Part shown: positions 42,231-50,670 of the stretch, piece after piece
How positions within the stretch are numbered: position 1 is the first letter of the stretch
How the letters are laid out: every line of letters starts with the position of its first letter
Assembly (NCBI GenBank): GCA_017625065.1
Contig: JAGALS010000016.1
Coordinates: 1 to 64,000 of the forward strand
From: Clostridia bacterium
GTDB lineage: Bacteria > Bacillota > Clostridia > Oscillospirales > CAG-272
Reading direction: 5' to 3'
Length of the DNA: 64,000 nt
Made by a program: the position numbers and the translations under genes
Notes under the pieces: model-generated
Seen by the model: only the letters and a program-made list of their open reading frames with translations
The model's database searches: none
What the model was told of the DNA's origin: nothing

Positions 42231-43031
42231 TCACTGATTTTTGTTCGCTTCGCCTATTTTGACAAAGGCTTGATAATATCTCTTGCCAAGCTCGTAGAGG
42301 GAGCGGCGAGAAAAATGAATTCCGTCCTTGCACTCGCCGTTATTCCAGGGATTTTGTTTAAACTCTTGCGCGTTGGAAAGCAATCCGTCGGTTTCAACGA
42401 ACGCTCCGTTTCCGCAGTCCTTGCATACGTCCTTGATCGCATTTATGACGGGCAAGGAAATGTCAAGGAAAGACGCTTTCCATTTTGGTACGATATCCGC
42501 TGCGATAAAGGGCAGATCCGGGGCATTCAGCTCCGCTCTGGATGATCGGACCAACGTCATTAAGTTGTCAAAATGCGTTTCGTAAGGGATGCGTGCCCAA
42601 ATATCGGCTTCTCCCTGATGCCAAAGCATAGCGACTAAGCGGTTTTGGGGGTTCAGGGACAGCGCGGTCTTGGCCATCGAGATCATATTTTGGTACAGAT
42701 CATCCGTGCATTTCCATCGGTTATCCACAAACCCCGTTGCGCTGACGGCAGCACGAACGATCAAAAGCTTTCTTCCCTCGGCAAGCCGACCGTCCCGTAC
42801 GTATTCCTTTGCAAAGCTCAATGCAAAATTTGAGCGTATCTCGTTTTCAAATACCTTTTCCTCGTCCGGAGAGATCGTGTATTCCAAGGGGGTGAAGCTG
42901 CAATTCATGCTCCAGATCTTATCGCTTGGCTTGTATGCCTTTTCAACCGATCCGATCCCACGCCCCTCCGCGTTTGATTGACCTGCCAAAATAATGACGT
43001 CGTATACTTCGTTTTCAAAATTTCTTAACAT
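42231..43031 (-). CDS. SGNH-fold carbohydrate esterase (sialate O-acetylesterase-like), copy 1
   Basis: The 266-residue protein is the paralogue of the downstream esterase, with VIILAGQSNAEGRG, WHQGEADIWARIPYETHF and KDGIHFSRRSLYELGKRYYQ. Most residues are the same in both, and even the shadow frames are similar, so the duplication is fairly recent. I start at the ATG at 43031 after GAGTGTTTT; the frame runs upstream into the oxidoreductase gene without a site. Substrate is unknown: acetylated sugar is the usual target. Confidence 0.85.
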   Translation of the reverse strand: MLRNFENEVYDVIILAGQSNAEGRGIGSVEKAYKPSDKIWSMNCSFTPLEYTISPDEEKVFENEIRSNFALSFAKEYVRDGRLAEGRKLLIVRAAVSATGFVDNRWKCTDDLYQNMISMAKTALSLNPQNRLVAMLWHQGEADIWARIPYETHFDNLMTLVRSSRAELNAPDLPFIAADIVPKWKASFLDISLPVINAIKDVCKDCGNGAFVETDGLLSNAQEFKQNPWNNGECKDGIHFSRRSLYELGKRYYQAFVKIGEANKNQ

Positions 43032-43071
43032 AAAACACTCTTTTGCAAAATCGATTTTTTGATGCTGTCGG

Positions 43072-44760
43072 TTATTGAACTTCAAACTCGAACAAGCGAA
43101 GCTTTTCACAGCCGTGAGTGGACATAGGGATGAATCGAATGCTCTTGATCTTCCAATCGACTGCGTGGCGCACAAGACGCTGATGGTTGTCGCAAACGCT
43201 CAGCGAGAAGGATTCGCCCTTTGAATTTTCTGCTTCGATCCGATATTCCTTGATCAGCGTTTGCGGCAGCTTGAAGCTGGTTTCGACAAGCGGATAATAC
43301 CAAGGCATATTGCGATACTTGCGGTTCATATCATTGTCAAAAACAAGGCGTATCTCGGAAATGTCCGTATCCTCATCGAACTTGTATTCGATATGATCGC
43401 CGTGATCTCCGATCCAAAGATTTTCTTCTCCGCGCTCTATGCCGTTTCTGACCACCTCCGCACTGCACTGCGCGTGCTTGGTAAGGGCAGGAACTTCTCT
43501 TGTGTGCCAGGGAATATAGCAGTCATCCGCCATCAGGGTCTGCTGCAATTCGTGGATATCCACGTCCTCGACCTTGTAGCCCTTGGAGACCGCCTGTGCC
43601 ACTGCCGTGCCAAGTGCCTGACCGAGAATGGCACACGTAGCCATAACGCGCGAGGAGGAGAGCGCAGCGTGAGTGACGCTGATATTTCTTCCCGCGAAGA
43701 CAAGATTTTCAATGTTGTCGGATATCATGCATCTGAGAGGGAGGCCCCACGGACTTGGCGCGGGATGATAGATGGTGGGATATCCATCTTTGTAGTAAAA
43801 CCCTTGGGGGAAATGGTCATCCATCGGCCATCCGCCATAGGCAACGATATCGGGGAATTTTCCCTCGGCCTCCACGTCGTTTTGCGTGACGATATGCTTG
43901 CCGAGATAGCGGCGGCTTTCGCGCTTGCCCGGAAGAAATTCTATCCACTCAAGCTCCCAATTGTCCACCTTGTAATTTCCGTGGTTTTTCATGTGATCCC
44001 ACACGCCGTAGCAGATCTTCAGCAGCTCGTCGCGGCAGCGGTCGGTATCGTGAATGCAATCCCATTCTCCGCCGATCTCGATCCACCAATAGTTGTTGTG
44101 TCTGCCCACGTCTTTGTACGGAAGATCATCGCGGGATTCGTATTTGTACGCCCACGTGGGCGGCGTATATTCAACCTTGTGATCTGTTTCGCGGATCTGA
44201 AACAGACAGCTCATGCCCATGGTTTTGGAGTCGGCTTCATCCGGCGGGATCGTTTCGTTGAAATCGGATTTTGCCTCTCTGCCATACATGAATTTTGCGC
44301 CTGACAACGGTGCTAATATCGAATCTCCCGAGCAATCGGCAAAATAGGTCGCGGAAATAATGTGAAAGGTCTCCGCGTTTGATTGCCATGCTTTAATGCT
44401 GACGATCCGATTTCCGTCCATCGTTGCATCAAGGCAGCTCGTGTTCAGCAACAGCGTCAGATTTTCCTCCGCCTTGGCTTTTTCATATAAAACGCTATCC
44501 CAAAGCGGATACTTCAGCTCTCGGTTTTGATAAAAATTTTCGAGGAAGATCTCTTCAATAATGCCGCCCTCGCGATTGTCCTTGCCTTGGGCTCCGGCAA
44601 TGCACATACGAACCTCGCTGGAAGCATTTCCGCCAAGCACCGGGCGATCCTGAACCAAAACGACCTTGATACCGTGACGCGCTGCCGCTATTGCACAGCA
44701 AAGCCCCGCCATTCCGCCGCCGACGACACACAGATCTGTCTGATAGGTTAAGTTTCTCAT
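43072..44760 (-). CDS. FAD-dependent oxidoreductase, possibly acting on carbohydrate
   Basis: The 562-residue protein has the dinucleotide-binding CVVGGGMAGLCCAIAAARHG near residues 11-30, a GGNASSEVRM motif near 43, and a late NLVFAGRNISVTHAALSSSRVMAT FAD segment, the pattern of the FAD_oxidored family (PF12831-type). A C-terminal part from about 450 (IRLVFDNDMNRKYRNM...) looks like a beta-sandwich. These proteins occur in polysaccharide-utilisation loci, sometimes labelled xanthan lyase-like. GGAGGGGTTTT precedes the ATG. It is the first gene of the unit with the two esterases. Confidence 0.82.
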   Translation of the reverse strand: MRNLTYQTDLCVVGGGMAGLCCAIAAARHGIKVVLVQDRPVLGGNASSEVRMCIAGAQGKDNREGGIIEEIFLENFYQNRELKYPLWDSVLYEKAKAEENLTLLLNTSCLDATMDGNRIVSIKAWQSNAETFHIISATYFADCSGDSILAPLSGAKFMYGREAKSDFNETIPPDEADSKTMGMSCLFQIRETDHKVEYTPPTWAYKYESRDDLPYKDVGRHNNYWWIEIGGEWDCIHDTDRCRDELLKICYGVWDHMKNHGNYKVDNWELEWIEFLPGKRESRRYLGKHIVTQNDVEAEGKFPDIVAYGGWPMDDHFPQGFYYKDGYPTIYHPAPSPWGLPLRCMISDNIENLVFAGRNISVTHAALSSSRVMATCAILGQALGTAVAQAVSKGYKVEDVDIHELQQTLMADDCYIPWHTREVPALTKHAQCSAEVVRNGIERGEENLWIGDHGDHIEYKFDEDTDISEIRLVFDNDMNRKYRNMPWYYPLVETSFKLPQTLIKEYRIEAENSKGESFSLSVCDNHQRLVRHAVDWKIKSIRFIPMSTHGCEKLRLFEFEVQ

Positions 44761-44852
44761 AAAACCCCTCCAAAGTGTTAATAGATTACATAATAATTAT
44801 GGCATATATATAGGAAAAAGGAAATAGCATATTGTTTTGAAAATTTGGCATT

Positions 44853-44974
44853 TTGTCAGGTGATTTTGACCGATATATAATGATAAAAAGGCAGCGCATA
44901 AGGCAGATCGTATCAAAGCAGACAGAGAAAAGAAGCTTCGATGAGAAAGATCTCTCGTCGAAGCTTCTTTTTTT
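44853..44974 (+). ncRNA. Candidate small RNA with its own promoter and terminator
   Basis: In the 212-bp gap between divergent-facing ends on the minus strand, the plus strand has TTGTCA (44853-44858), a 17-bp spacer and TATAAT (44876-44881). About 45 bases after the predicted start (near 44888) comes a 15-bp stem GAAGCTTCGATGAGA/TCTCGTCGAAGCTTC (44932-44967) and then seven T. No open frame fits between. The expected RNA is about 87 nt. The same hairpin directly follows the DUF1846 stop codon on the minus strand, so it may serve only that gene. Confidence 0.5.
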
Positions 44975-46457
44975 ATCCGTGATAGAGCTTTTTGGTTTGA
45001 TAGCGTGGCTCGCAGGTCATCTGAATACCAAGCTTTTTCAGGGTGTTCAGGTCGTTTTGCGCAAGGATCACCGAGGAGTGGCCTTCGCAGTGGCGCAGCT
45101 CGGGCAGACATTCAAGCGCACGGCGCGCGGTCTCGTCGCTGACAGCGCAGATCGACAGCGCGATCAGCACCTCGTCCGGGTGCAGACGGGGGTTGTGGTT
45201 GCCAAGGCGCTCGATCTTTAAGGTGGAGACGGGCTCCAGAATATCGGGGGAGATCAGGCGCGTTTCCTTTGGAATGTTGGCAAGCGCCTTCAGGGCATTG
45301 AGCAGCATTGCGGAGGCAGAGCCAAGGAGCTTGGAGGTCTTTCCGGTGACGATGCGTCCGTCGCGCAGCTGCAATGCAACAGCGGGGGCTTCGGTCTCAT
45401 CCGCGCGGGCAAGCGCCGCCGCGATCACGGGACGGTGGTCGGTCTGCAGACCGTCCTTCGCCATCAGAATTTTGATCTTTTCGACCTCTGTGTCATTGTT
45501 TTCACCCTGACGTTGACGGCAAAGCGCCGTATAGTAGCGTCGCAGGATCTCGTCTCTTGCGCCCTCTCGCACGTTCTCGTCGTCAAAAATGCAGAAGCCC
45601 GCCATATTGACACCCATATCCGTGGGAGATTGATAGGGGCATTCGCCGTAAATGTGCTCAAACATCGCCTTCACAACGGGGAAGATCTCCACGTCGCGGT
45701 TGTAGTTGACGGCGGTCTCACCGTATGCCGCAAGGTGGAAGGGATCCACCATATTCATGTCGTTGAGGTCGGCGGTCGCCGCCTCGTAAGCAAGGTTTAC
45801 GGGGTGATTGAGGGGGAGGCTCCAGACGGGGAAGGTCTCAAATTTCGCATAGCCCGAGCGGATGCCGCGCTTGTTGTCCAGATAAAGCTGGGAAAGGCAG
45901 GTCGCCATTTTACCCGAACCGGGGCCGGGTGCGGTGACGACCACCAGAGATCTTGTGGTCTCAATGTATTCATTCTTGCCAAAGCCCTCGTCGCTGACGA
46001 TGGACTTCACGTCCGAGGGGTAGCCGGGGATCGGGTAATGGCGGTAGACCTTGAGGCCGAGCGCCTCCAAACGCTTCTGGAAGGCACTTGCCGCGCTTTG
46101 GCCCGTGTAGCGTGTCAGCACAACGCTGCCGACGTAAAGCCCAAAGCCGCGGAAGGCATCGATCAGGCGCAGCACGTCCTGGTCGTATGTAATGCCAAGG
46201 TCGCCACGTACCTTGTTTTTTTCAATATCAGCCGCATTGATAGCGATCACGATCTCGGCTTCCGCCGCAAGCTGCAAGAGCATACGGATCTTGCTGTCGG
46301 GGGCAAATCCGGGCAGAGCGCGCGAGGCGTGATAGTCGTCAAACAGCTTGCCGCCGAATTCAAGATAGAGCTTGCCGCCGAATTTCTGAATACGCTCGTG
46401 AATGTGAGCGGATTGGGTGCGGATATATTGCTCGTTGTCAAAACCGATTTTAAACAT
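44973..46457 (-). CDS. DUF1846 family protein
   Basis: The 494-residue protein begins MFKIGFDNEQYIRTQSAHIH and has SLVVVTAPGPGSGKMATCLSQLY near residues 170-192, which looks like a P-loop, plus FHLAAYGETAVNYNRDVEIF and HNPRLHPDEVLIALSIC. These are features of the DUF1846 family, about 500 residues and widespread in Firmicutes, with no established biochemical role that I know. AAGGGGGTTCT precedes the ATG. A hairpin in its 5' leader (GGCAGT/ACTGCC at 46469-46493) is just upstream. Confidence 0.88.
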   Translation of the reverse strand: MFKIGFDNEQYIRTQSAHIHERIQKFGGKLYLEFGGKLFDDYHASRALPGFAPDSKIRMLLQLAAEAEIVIAINAADIEKNKVRGDLGITYDQDVLRLIDAFRGFGLYVGSVVLTRYTGQSAASAFQKRLEALGLKVYRHYPIPGYPSDVKSIVSDEGFGKNEYIETTRSLVVVTAPGPGSGKMATCLSQLYLDNKRGIRSGYAKFETFPVWSLPLNHPVNLAYEAATADLNDMNMVDPFHLAAYGETAVNYNRDVEIFPVVKAMFEHIYGECPYQSPTDMGVNMAGFCIFDDENVREGARDEILRRYYTALCRQRQGENNDTEVEKIKILMAKDGLQTDHRPVIAAALARADETEAPAVALQLRDGRIVTGKTSKLLGSASAMLLNALKALANIPKETRLISPDILEPVSTLKIERLGNHNPRLHPDEVLIALSICAVSDETARRALECLPELRHCEGHSSVILAQNDLNTLKKLGIQMTCEPRYQTKKLYHG

Positions 46458-46577
46458 AGAACCCCCTTGGCAGTATCGCGTAAGATCACTGCCGCATCAT
46501 AAAACATAATATAAGTATATCACAATTCTTTCAAAGGAGCAAGCCTTTTTTGCGAAATTTCGACACCAAAGCGTCGG

Positions 46578-47051
46578 TTAATTGAACTCGTCCGCAAGAT
46601 TGATCAGCTCGACCTTTTGCTTCAAGGCATAGGAGCAGGTGTAAAGCGTTCCGCCGCCGTTCCGCTGCAAAAAGGCGATGCAGCAGTCGCTCCCGTCCAC
46701 AAGGGCACGGTTGCGCGTGTGCATACAGGTGGGCGTGTAGGCAAGGGATACGTAATCGACCTGATCCGCCTTTGACAAAATGTATTCAAACAATTCTCGC
46801 TCGCCGTCTTTCCAGAGCTTGTTCTGATCACGGCAGGGAAGGATCAGATGCAGCTGACAGTCGGGGCGGCGTTCCTTCAGGGCAAGCACGCGCAAAGCGG
46901 CAAGCGTGTCAAAGCCTCTTGCACCGCCCGTGCGGAATTCGGTGTAGCCATCTTGTGCCATCGCCTCAAGCTTTTGATCAAGGGAACGAGTGAGCGAAAC
47001 GGCGATATCACCGGGGATCACACGATGACCGGTGAAGCAGCAAATTTTCAA
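46578..47051 (-). CDS. SLOG-family protein (DUF1273/YpsA-like)
   Basis: The 157-residue protein has the SLOG pattern: CCFTGHRVIPGD at the N-terminus, EFRTGGARGFDTLAALRVL near residues 38-56, LILPCRDQ, and MHTRNRALVDGSDCCIAFLQ near 110-128. SLOG folds bind nucleotide-like ligands; YpsA in Bacillus affects cell division by an unknown route. The start is TTG at 47049-47051 with GGGGGAATGAACA upstream; an overlapping ATG is in another frame. It lies alone between DUF1846 and spoIIE. Confidence 0.83.
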   Translation of the reverse strand: MKICCFTGHRVIPGDIAVSLTRSLDQKLEAMAQDGYTEFRTGGARGFDTLAALRVLALKERRPDCQLHLILPCRDQNKLWKDGERELFEYILSKADQVDYVSLAYTPTCMHTRNRALVDGSDCCIAFLQRNGGGTLYTCSYALKQKVELINLADEFN

Positions 47052-47317
47052 TGTTCATTCCCCCTTTTTTAGCGATAGTAACAGTATAGCATAATTTTTG
47101 ATTTTATGAAAGGGGTTTTGCAAAATATTCCTGCGCTTTTCAAAAATCCTTCGCCCCACTGCGACACGCTTTTGCACAGCTGCTTTGGATAACGCATGAA
47201 ACGACCTCTGTTTGTGTCAGCTTTGCTTTTTTGACACCAAGATGTGACAAATTTTAAGGCACGTTATGGATAAAATGATACAAAACGGCGTTTGAACGCC
47301 CGAGGGAGGTTTATGCT

Positions 47318-49684
47318 ATGAGGATCCGTGTACATTCGTCACGTGAGGCAAAACGAAAGCCACTGCTACAGCAAAATTCGCGCTTTCTTGAAATGACCTG
47401 CGTGCAATTATTATTTGCCTCGTTGGGGGCGCTTGCGGGCAGCGCGGAGCTGCTATTTCACGTGCGCCCGTTTGGCGTCGCACTTGCGGCAGCGGCGACC
47501 GCGCTTTTTCCTGCGGTGTCGCTTGGGGCGGCGATTTTTTATATCGTCACAAAGGAATACGTGACGTTGGTGGCGCTCGCGCTTGTGGGGGCGGCAAGGG
47601 GAATTTTGCACTTTTACCCCCACAACGGTGCAAGAAAAACGCGAATTTTCACAGAGCGCATCTCCTATCGCGTGCTGATCGCGGCGGTGGCGCTCTTTTC
47701 CACGGGGCTCTTTCGCATCATTCGCGGCGGCTTCCGCTTTTTCGATCTGTTCGCGCTCTTGCTCGCGGTCACGGCGGCTGCGCTTGCCACGCTGCTGTTT
47801 TCGGGAATGTTTGAAAAAAGGGATAGGCTCTTTTTGCACAGCCGCGAGATCGGTGTCGCCGCGCTGGTCCTGACTTGCATCTTTGCAATGCGCGAGGTCA
47901 GCTTTTTCGGTGTATATCCCTCGGCGGTCGCGGCGGCGCTTGCGGCGTTTTGGTTGGTCGCGCATCGGGGCGTTTCGCTTGGAACTGTTGGCGGCGCGCT
48001 TGCGGGGCTGTGCTTTGATGTTCGTATGGCACCGGCGTTCCTTTTGTGTGGGCTTTGTTTTGGGTTGCTCGAAAAAAGCAGCCGCGGCGGCGGTATCCTG
48101 GCAGGCAGCGGTGCGGCGGCGATCTATGCCTTTGCCGTTGCGAGGACTGCGGGGATCACGTTGATCCTGCCTGCACTGCTCACTGCGGGTGCACTATTTT
48201 TAGCGGGAGACAGCGCGGGGCTTGTGGAGGGCTCATCGGGCTATCGTCTCATGCTCACGCGGCGACGAGCCGCACTGCAATCCGCCAAGGCGGGGGAGCA
48301 GCTGGAAAGCGAAACACAGGTCAGAGAGCTTTCGGGCGCCCTACTTGACCTTTCCGGCACTTTCTTTGAGCTCAGCAACCGTCTGCGCCGTCCCGGGCTG
48401 ATGGACTTGCGCCATCTGTGTGATAAGGCGTTTGATGAGGCTTGCCCGGGGTGTCGCAACCGTGATATTTGCTGGGGCACGGAGTACCACGCAACGGCAA
48501 GCACGGTGGGGGCGCTTGGTAGTCGCTTACACACGAGCGGTGTGGTTGGAAAGGAGCAGATCCCCGCGGATCTCGCCGCCAGATGCACCCGCTTGTCGAC
48601 TATTTTAAAAAGCATCAACGAGGGTGCGTTGCGCCTTTCGGAGGAGGCGCTTCGAGGCGATAAGACCTCGGTGGTGGCGAGTGATTATGCCGCCGTTGGT
48701 CGCATTTTGAGCGAGACGTTAGAGGATTCTCGCGACATGTTCGTGACTGATGCCGCCGCAGGCGAGCGCATTCTGGAGCGCTTGCAGCGCCTTGGCTACG
48801 TGATGGAATCGGTCGCGGTCTGCGGCAAAAAGCATCGGCGCGTGATCCTGCGCGGCATCCGTCTGCCGGGCAGACATTTGAAGGTGAGAGAGCTGCGGCA
48901 ACTTCTGGAGCAGCATTGCCGCTTTTCGCTCGGCGCGCCCGAGGTCGTCGAAGCTGACGGAGCTGCGGATATGGTGTTCCCGGAGCGGACAAAATACGGC
49001 AGCGTGACCGTTAAGGAAACGCGCGTGAAATCGAAGAGCGAAGGGCGCTATTGCGGCGATAGTGTGATGACACTTTCCACGGACAAGGGGTATGATTACG
49101 CGTTTTTGTGTGACGGAATGGGCAGCGGCAATCAGGCGGCGCTGACCTCAGCGCTGGCTTCGACCTTTCTTGCGCGTATGCTTCGTGCGGGGAGCCGCGC
49201 GGATACCGCGTTGCGGATGCTCAACGGCTTTCTTGCCGCCAGAGGCTCGCGCGAATCGGAATCCAGCACGACGGTGGATCTGCTTGAGATCGACCGTGTC
49301 AGCGGTGAGGCGTCGCTGTTCAAATGCGGTGCGGCGGTGACGTATTTATTGCGACGGGGGGAGATCACGCGCTTTGTCTCTCGCACGGCACCGGTTGGTA
49401 TTTTGGAGTCGCTGGATGCCGAGCGGATCCGTTTTTCGGTGAACGTTGGCGATATTTTGATACAAGTGAGCGACGGCGTGACCAAAGGTGAAGAGGATTG
49501 CCCGTGGCTTTCGGAGATGCTTTCAACAAAATGGGATGGCGATGCCGAGAAATTCGCGCGCCTTGTTTTGGGCCGTGCCGCGCAGGAAGGAAACGACGAT
49601 CTTTCGATCATGGTGACCGAGATCACCCGAGCGAAGGGCTTAAACGAAGAGAATGGCGCAAGTGCAGACAGAACGTCTGCATAA
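47318..49684 (+). CDS. spoIIE: Stage II sporulation protein E, PP2C phosphatase
   Basis: SpoIIE dephosphorylates the anti-anti-sigma factor SpoIIAA in the forespore to release sigma-F, and helps position the polar septum. The 788-residue protein has an N-terminal membrane part (about ten segments, residues 30-325), a central region with cysteines (CDKACDEACPGCRNRDICWG-like, near 370-390), and a C-terminal PP2C domain with YAFLCDGMGSGNQAAL near 590, VDLLEIDRVSGEASLFKCGA and ILIQVSDGVTKGEED near 710-725. GAGGGAGG precedes the ATG. A TTGACA upstream (47231-47236) lacks a good -10, which leaves room for Spo0A control, but no clear 0A box was seen. Confidence 0.95.
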   Translation: MRIRVHSSREAKRKPLLQQNSRFLEMTCVQLLFASLGALAGSAELLFHVRPFGVALAAAATALFPAVSLGAAIFYIVTKEYVTLVALALVGAARGILHFYPHNGARKTRIFTERISYRVLIAAVALFSTGLFRIIRGGFRFFDLFALLLAVTAAALATLLFSGMFEKRDRLFLHSREIGVAALVLTCIFAMREVSFFGVYPSAVAAALAAFWLVAHRGVSLGTVGGALAGLCFDVRMAPAFLLCGLCFGLLEKSSRGGGILAGSGAAAIYAFAVARTAGITLILPALLTAGALFLAGDSAGLVEGSSGYRLMLTRRRAALQSAKAGEQLESETQVRELSGALLDLSGTFFELSNRLRRPGLMDLRHLCDKAFDEACPGCRNRDICWGTEYHATASTVGALGSRLHTSGVVGKEQIPADLAARCTRLSTILKSINEGALRLSEEALRGDKTSVVASDYAAVGRILSETLEDSRDMFVTDAAAGERILERLQRLGYVMESVAVCGKKHRRVILRGIRLPGRHLKVRELRQLLEQHCRFSLGAPEVVEADGAADMVFPERTKYGSVTVKETRVKSKSEGRYCGDSVMTLSTDKGYDYAFLCDGMGSGNQAALTSALASTFLARMLRAGSRADTALRMLNGFLAARGSRESESSTTVDLLEIDRVSGEASLFKCGAAVTYLLRRGEITRFVSRTAPVGILESLDAERIRFSVNVGDILIQVSDGVTKGEEDCPWLSEMLSTKWDGDAEKFARLVLGRAAQEGNDDLSIMVTEITRAKGLNEENGASADRTSA

Positions 49685-49691
49685 CAAAAAG

Positions 49692-49726
49692 GGCGGGAGA
49701 TGCAAAACGCATCTCCCGCCTTTTTT
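49692..49726 (+). terminator. Terminator of spoIIE
   Basis: A 12-bp perfect stem GGCGGGAGATGC/GCATCTCCCGCC with a 5-base loop is followed by TTTTTT. On the minus strand the same hairpin is followed by CTTTTTG and could stop read-through from the small-RNA unit beside it. Confidence 0.93.
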
Positions 49727-49733
49727 GCGGCAA

Positions 49734-49840
49734 TAAAAAGAGGAAATGTCCCGACAGTGATCGCCCAACAAACAAGGCTGGGAGATATAACGGCGGCATC
49801 CCTCAAAAAAGAGTATAGCACAAAAATCAAAAACGGTCAA
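49734..49840 (-). ncRNA. Candidate small RNA C (third of three tandem units)
   Basis: Minus strand: TTGACC (complement of 49835-49840), 17 bp, TATACT (complement of 49812-49817). The predicted RNA runs from about 49805 to 49734 (72 nt). Its first bases GAGGGA (49799-49804) pair with TTCCTC (49740-49745), followed by TTTTT, so a closing stem acts as terminator. Inner stems CCCA/TGGG and TGTC/ GACA are possible. No open frame of useful length. Read-through would reach the spoIIE hairpin. Confidence 0.5.
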
Positions 49841-49851
49841 CCCATAGTAAT

Positions 49852-50042
49852 AAAAAATGCCGGCTTTGTCTCGCGCTCAATATTCTCGGATGTGAGCGAG
49901 AATCGAGGAAAATACGCCTACAATGCCGACAAAGAGCAGCTCTCAATATCCCACTGGCCCAAATAAGACCCGCGGGGCGTACGTCCAAAACCGTTAAAGA
50001 GAACTGTGTTTAAAGTATAAAACAAAATGTCAAAAATGTCAA
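49852..50042 (-). ncRNA. Candidate structured RNA B (second of three tandem units)
   Basis: Minus strand: TTGACA (complement of 50037-50042), 17 bp, TATACT (complement of 50014-50019). The predicted RNA runs from about 50007 to 49852 (156 nt). It folds into two domains: CAGTTCTC pairs with GAGAGCTG, enclosing GCCC/GGGC, and CTTTGTC pairs with GACAAAG, enclosing ATTCTCG/CGAGAAT. It ends GCCGGCATTTTTT. The size and rod-like second domain recall 6S RNA, but I cannot match it to any known family. Confidence 0.55.
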
Positions 50043-50053
50043 CCCCGTAGCAT

Positions 50054-50155
50054 AAAAAGCAAGCATCCCTACTGTTCGGGTCGCCAAAAGGCGTTGCCCT
50101 CGCAGATGGTGATGCTTGCATCCGTCAGTATAGCAGCTTTTATGGAAAATGTCAA
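50054..50155 (-). ncRNA. Candidate small RNA A (first of three tandem units)
   Basis: Minus strand: TTGACA (complement of 50150-50155), 17 bp, TATACT (complement of 50127-50132). The predicted RNA runs from about 50121 to 50054 (68 nt). Perfect 9-bp ends GCAAGCATC/GATGCTTGC (50111-50119 with 50059-50067) close it, then TTTTT. Inside, GGG-CAA-CGCC-TTTT-GGCG-A-CCC forms an inner stem, with unpaired ATCTGCGA and GAACAGTAG facing each other. No open frame. I do not recognise the family. Confidence 0.55.
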
Positions 50156-50210
50156 GCCTTTATGATATGACACGAAATACAAGAAACGCGATGCATTTTT
50201 TGGGAAATCC

Positions 50211-50240
50211 TTGACACGGAACGCACAAAAGTGGTATACT
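50211..50240 (+). promoter_or_regulatory. Promoter of mrnC
   Basis: TTGACA (50211-50216) and TATACT (50235-50240) have an 18-bp spacer. The start would be near 50247, with GAGGAAAGG upstream of the mrnC ATG at 50293. Confidence 0.8.
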
Positions 50241-50292
50241 GAAGAAAACTCTTTTGACGTTCCTTGTGGGCGTTTGAGGAAAGGAAAACAAG

Positions 50293-50670
50293 ATGGATCT
50301 TCATACAGTCGGCACTGCGGCCCTGGCGTATCTTGGTGACGCGGTGATCGAATTGATGGTAAGAGAGCGCTTGGTGGGCATGGGCTACTCCTCGTCCAAG
50401 GCGCTCAACGCCCGTGCGCTGGATTTTGTGCGCGCCTCGGCGCAAGCACAGGCAATGGAGCGACTGCTTCCGCACCTCACGGAGGAGGAAGAGGGCGCGT
50501 TCCGCCGCGGACGGAATATCGGACATACCAATACCCCAAAGCGCGCAACGGTCGCCGAATACCGCAACGCCACGGGCATGGAGGCACTGTTTGGCTACCT
50601 ACACATCAAGGGCGAGCAAGCGCGGATCAAAGAGCTATTTAAATTGGCATATCAGGAGGATGAAAAATGA
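50293..50670 (+). CDS. mrnC: Mini-ribonuclease III
   Basis: The 125-residue protein is the RNase III catalytic domain without the double-stranded RNA-binding domain. LAYLGDAVIELMVRERLV near residues 10-27 holds the metal-binding aspartate, and YRNATGMEALFGYLHIKGE near 96-114 holds the second acidic site. In Bacillus it matures 23S rRNA with the help of L3. GAGGAAAGGAAAACAAG precedes the ATG. The TGA overlaps the next gene's ATG. Confidence 0.95.
   Translation: MDLHTVGTAALAYLGDAVIELMVRERLVGMGYSSSKALNARALDFVRASAQAQAMERLLPHLTEEEEGAFRRGRNIGHTNTPKRATVAEYRNATGMEALFGYLHIKGEQARIKELFKLAYQEDEK

Noticed and set aside
47221-47317. A Spo0A box or clean sigma-A promoter before spoIIE.
   Set aside because: The nearest matches to TTTGTCGAA differ at two or more positions and the TTGACA at 47231 lacks a fair -10, so I do not list one.
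49700-49966. An 88-codon plus-strand frame in the small-RNA region.
   Set aside because: It begins within the spoIIE terminator, has no ribosome site and no recognisable motif; the structured RNAs on the other strand explain the region better.
50054-50155. RNA A as a known riboswitch such as fluoride, preQ1 or guanidine.
   Set aside because: I compared its stems and loops with the consensus sequences I know and found no fit.
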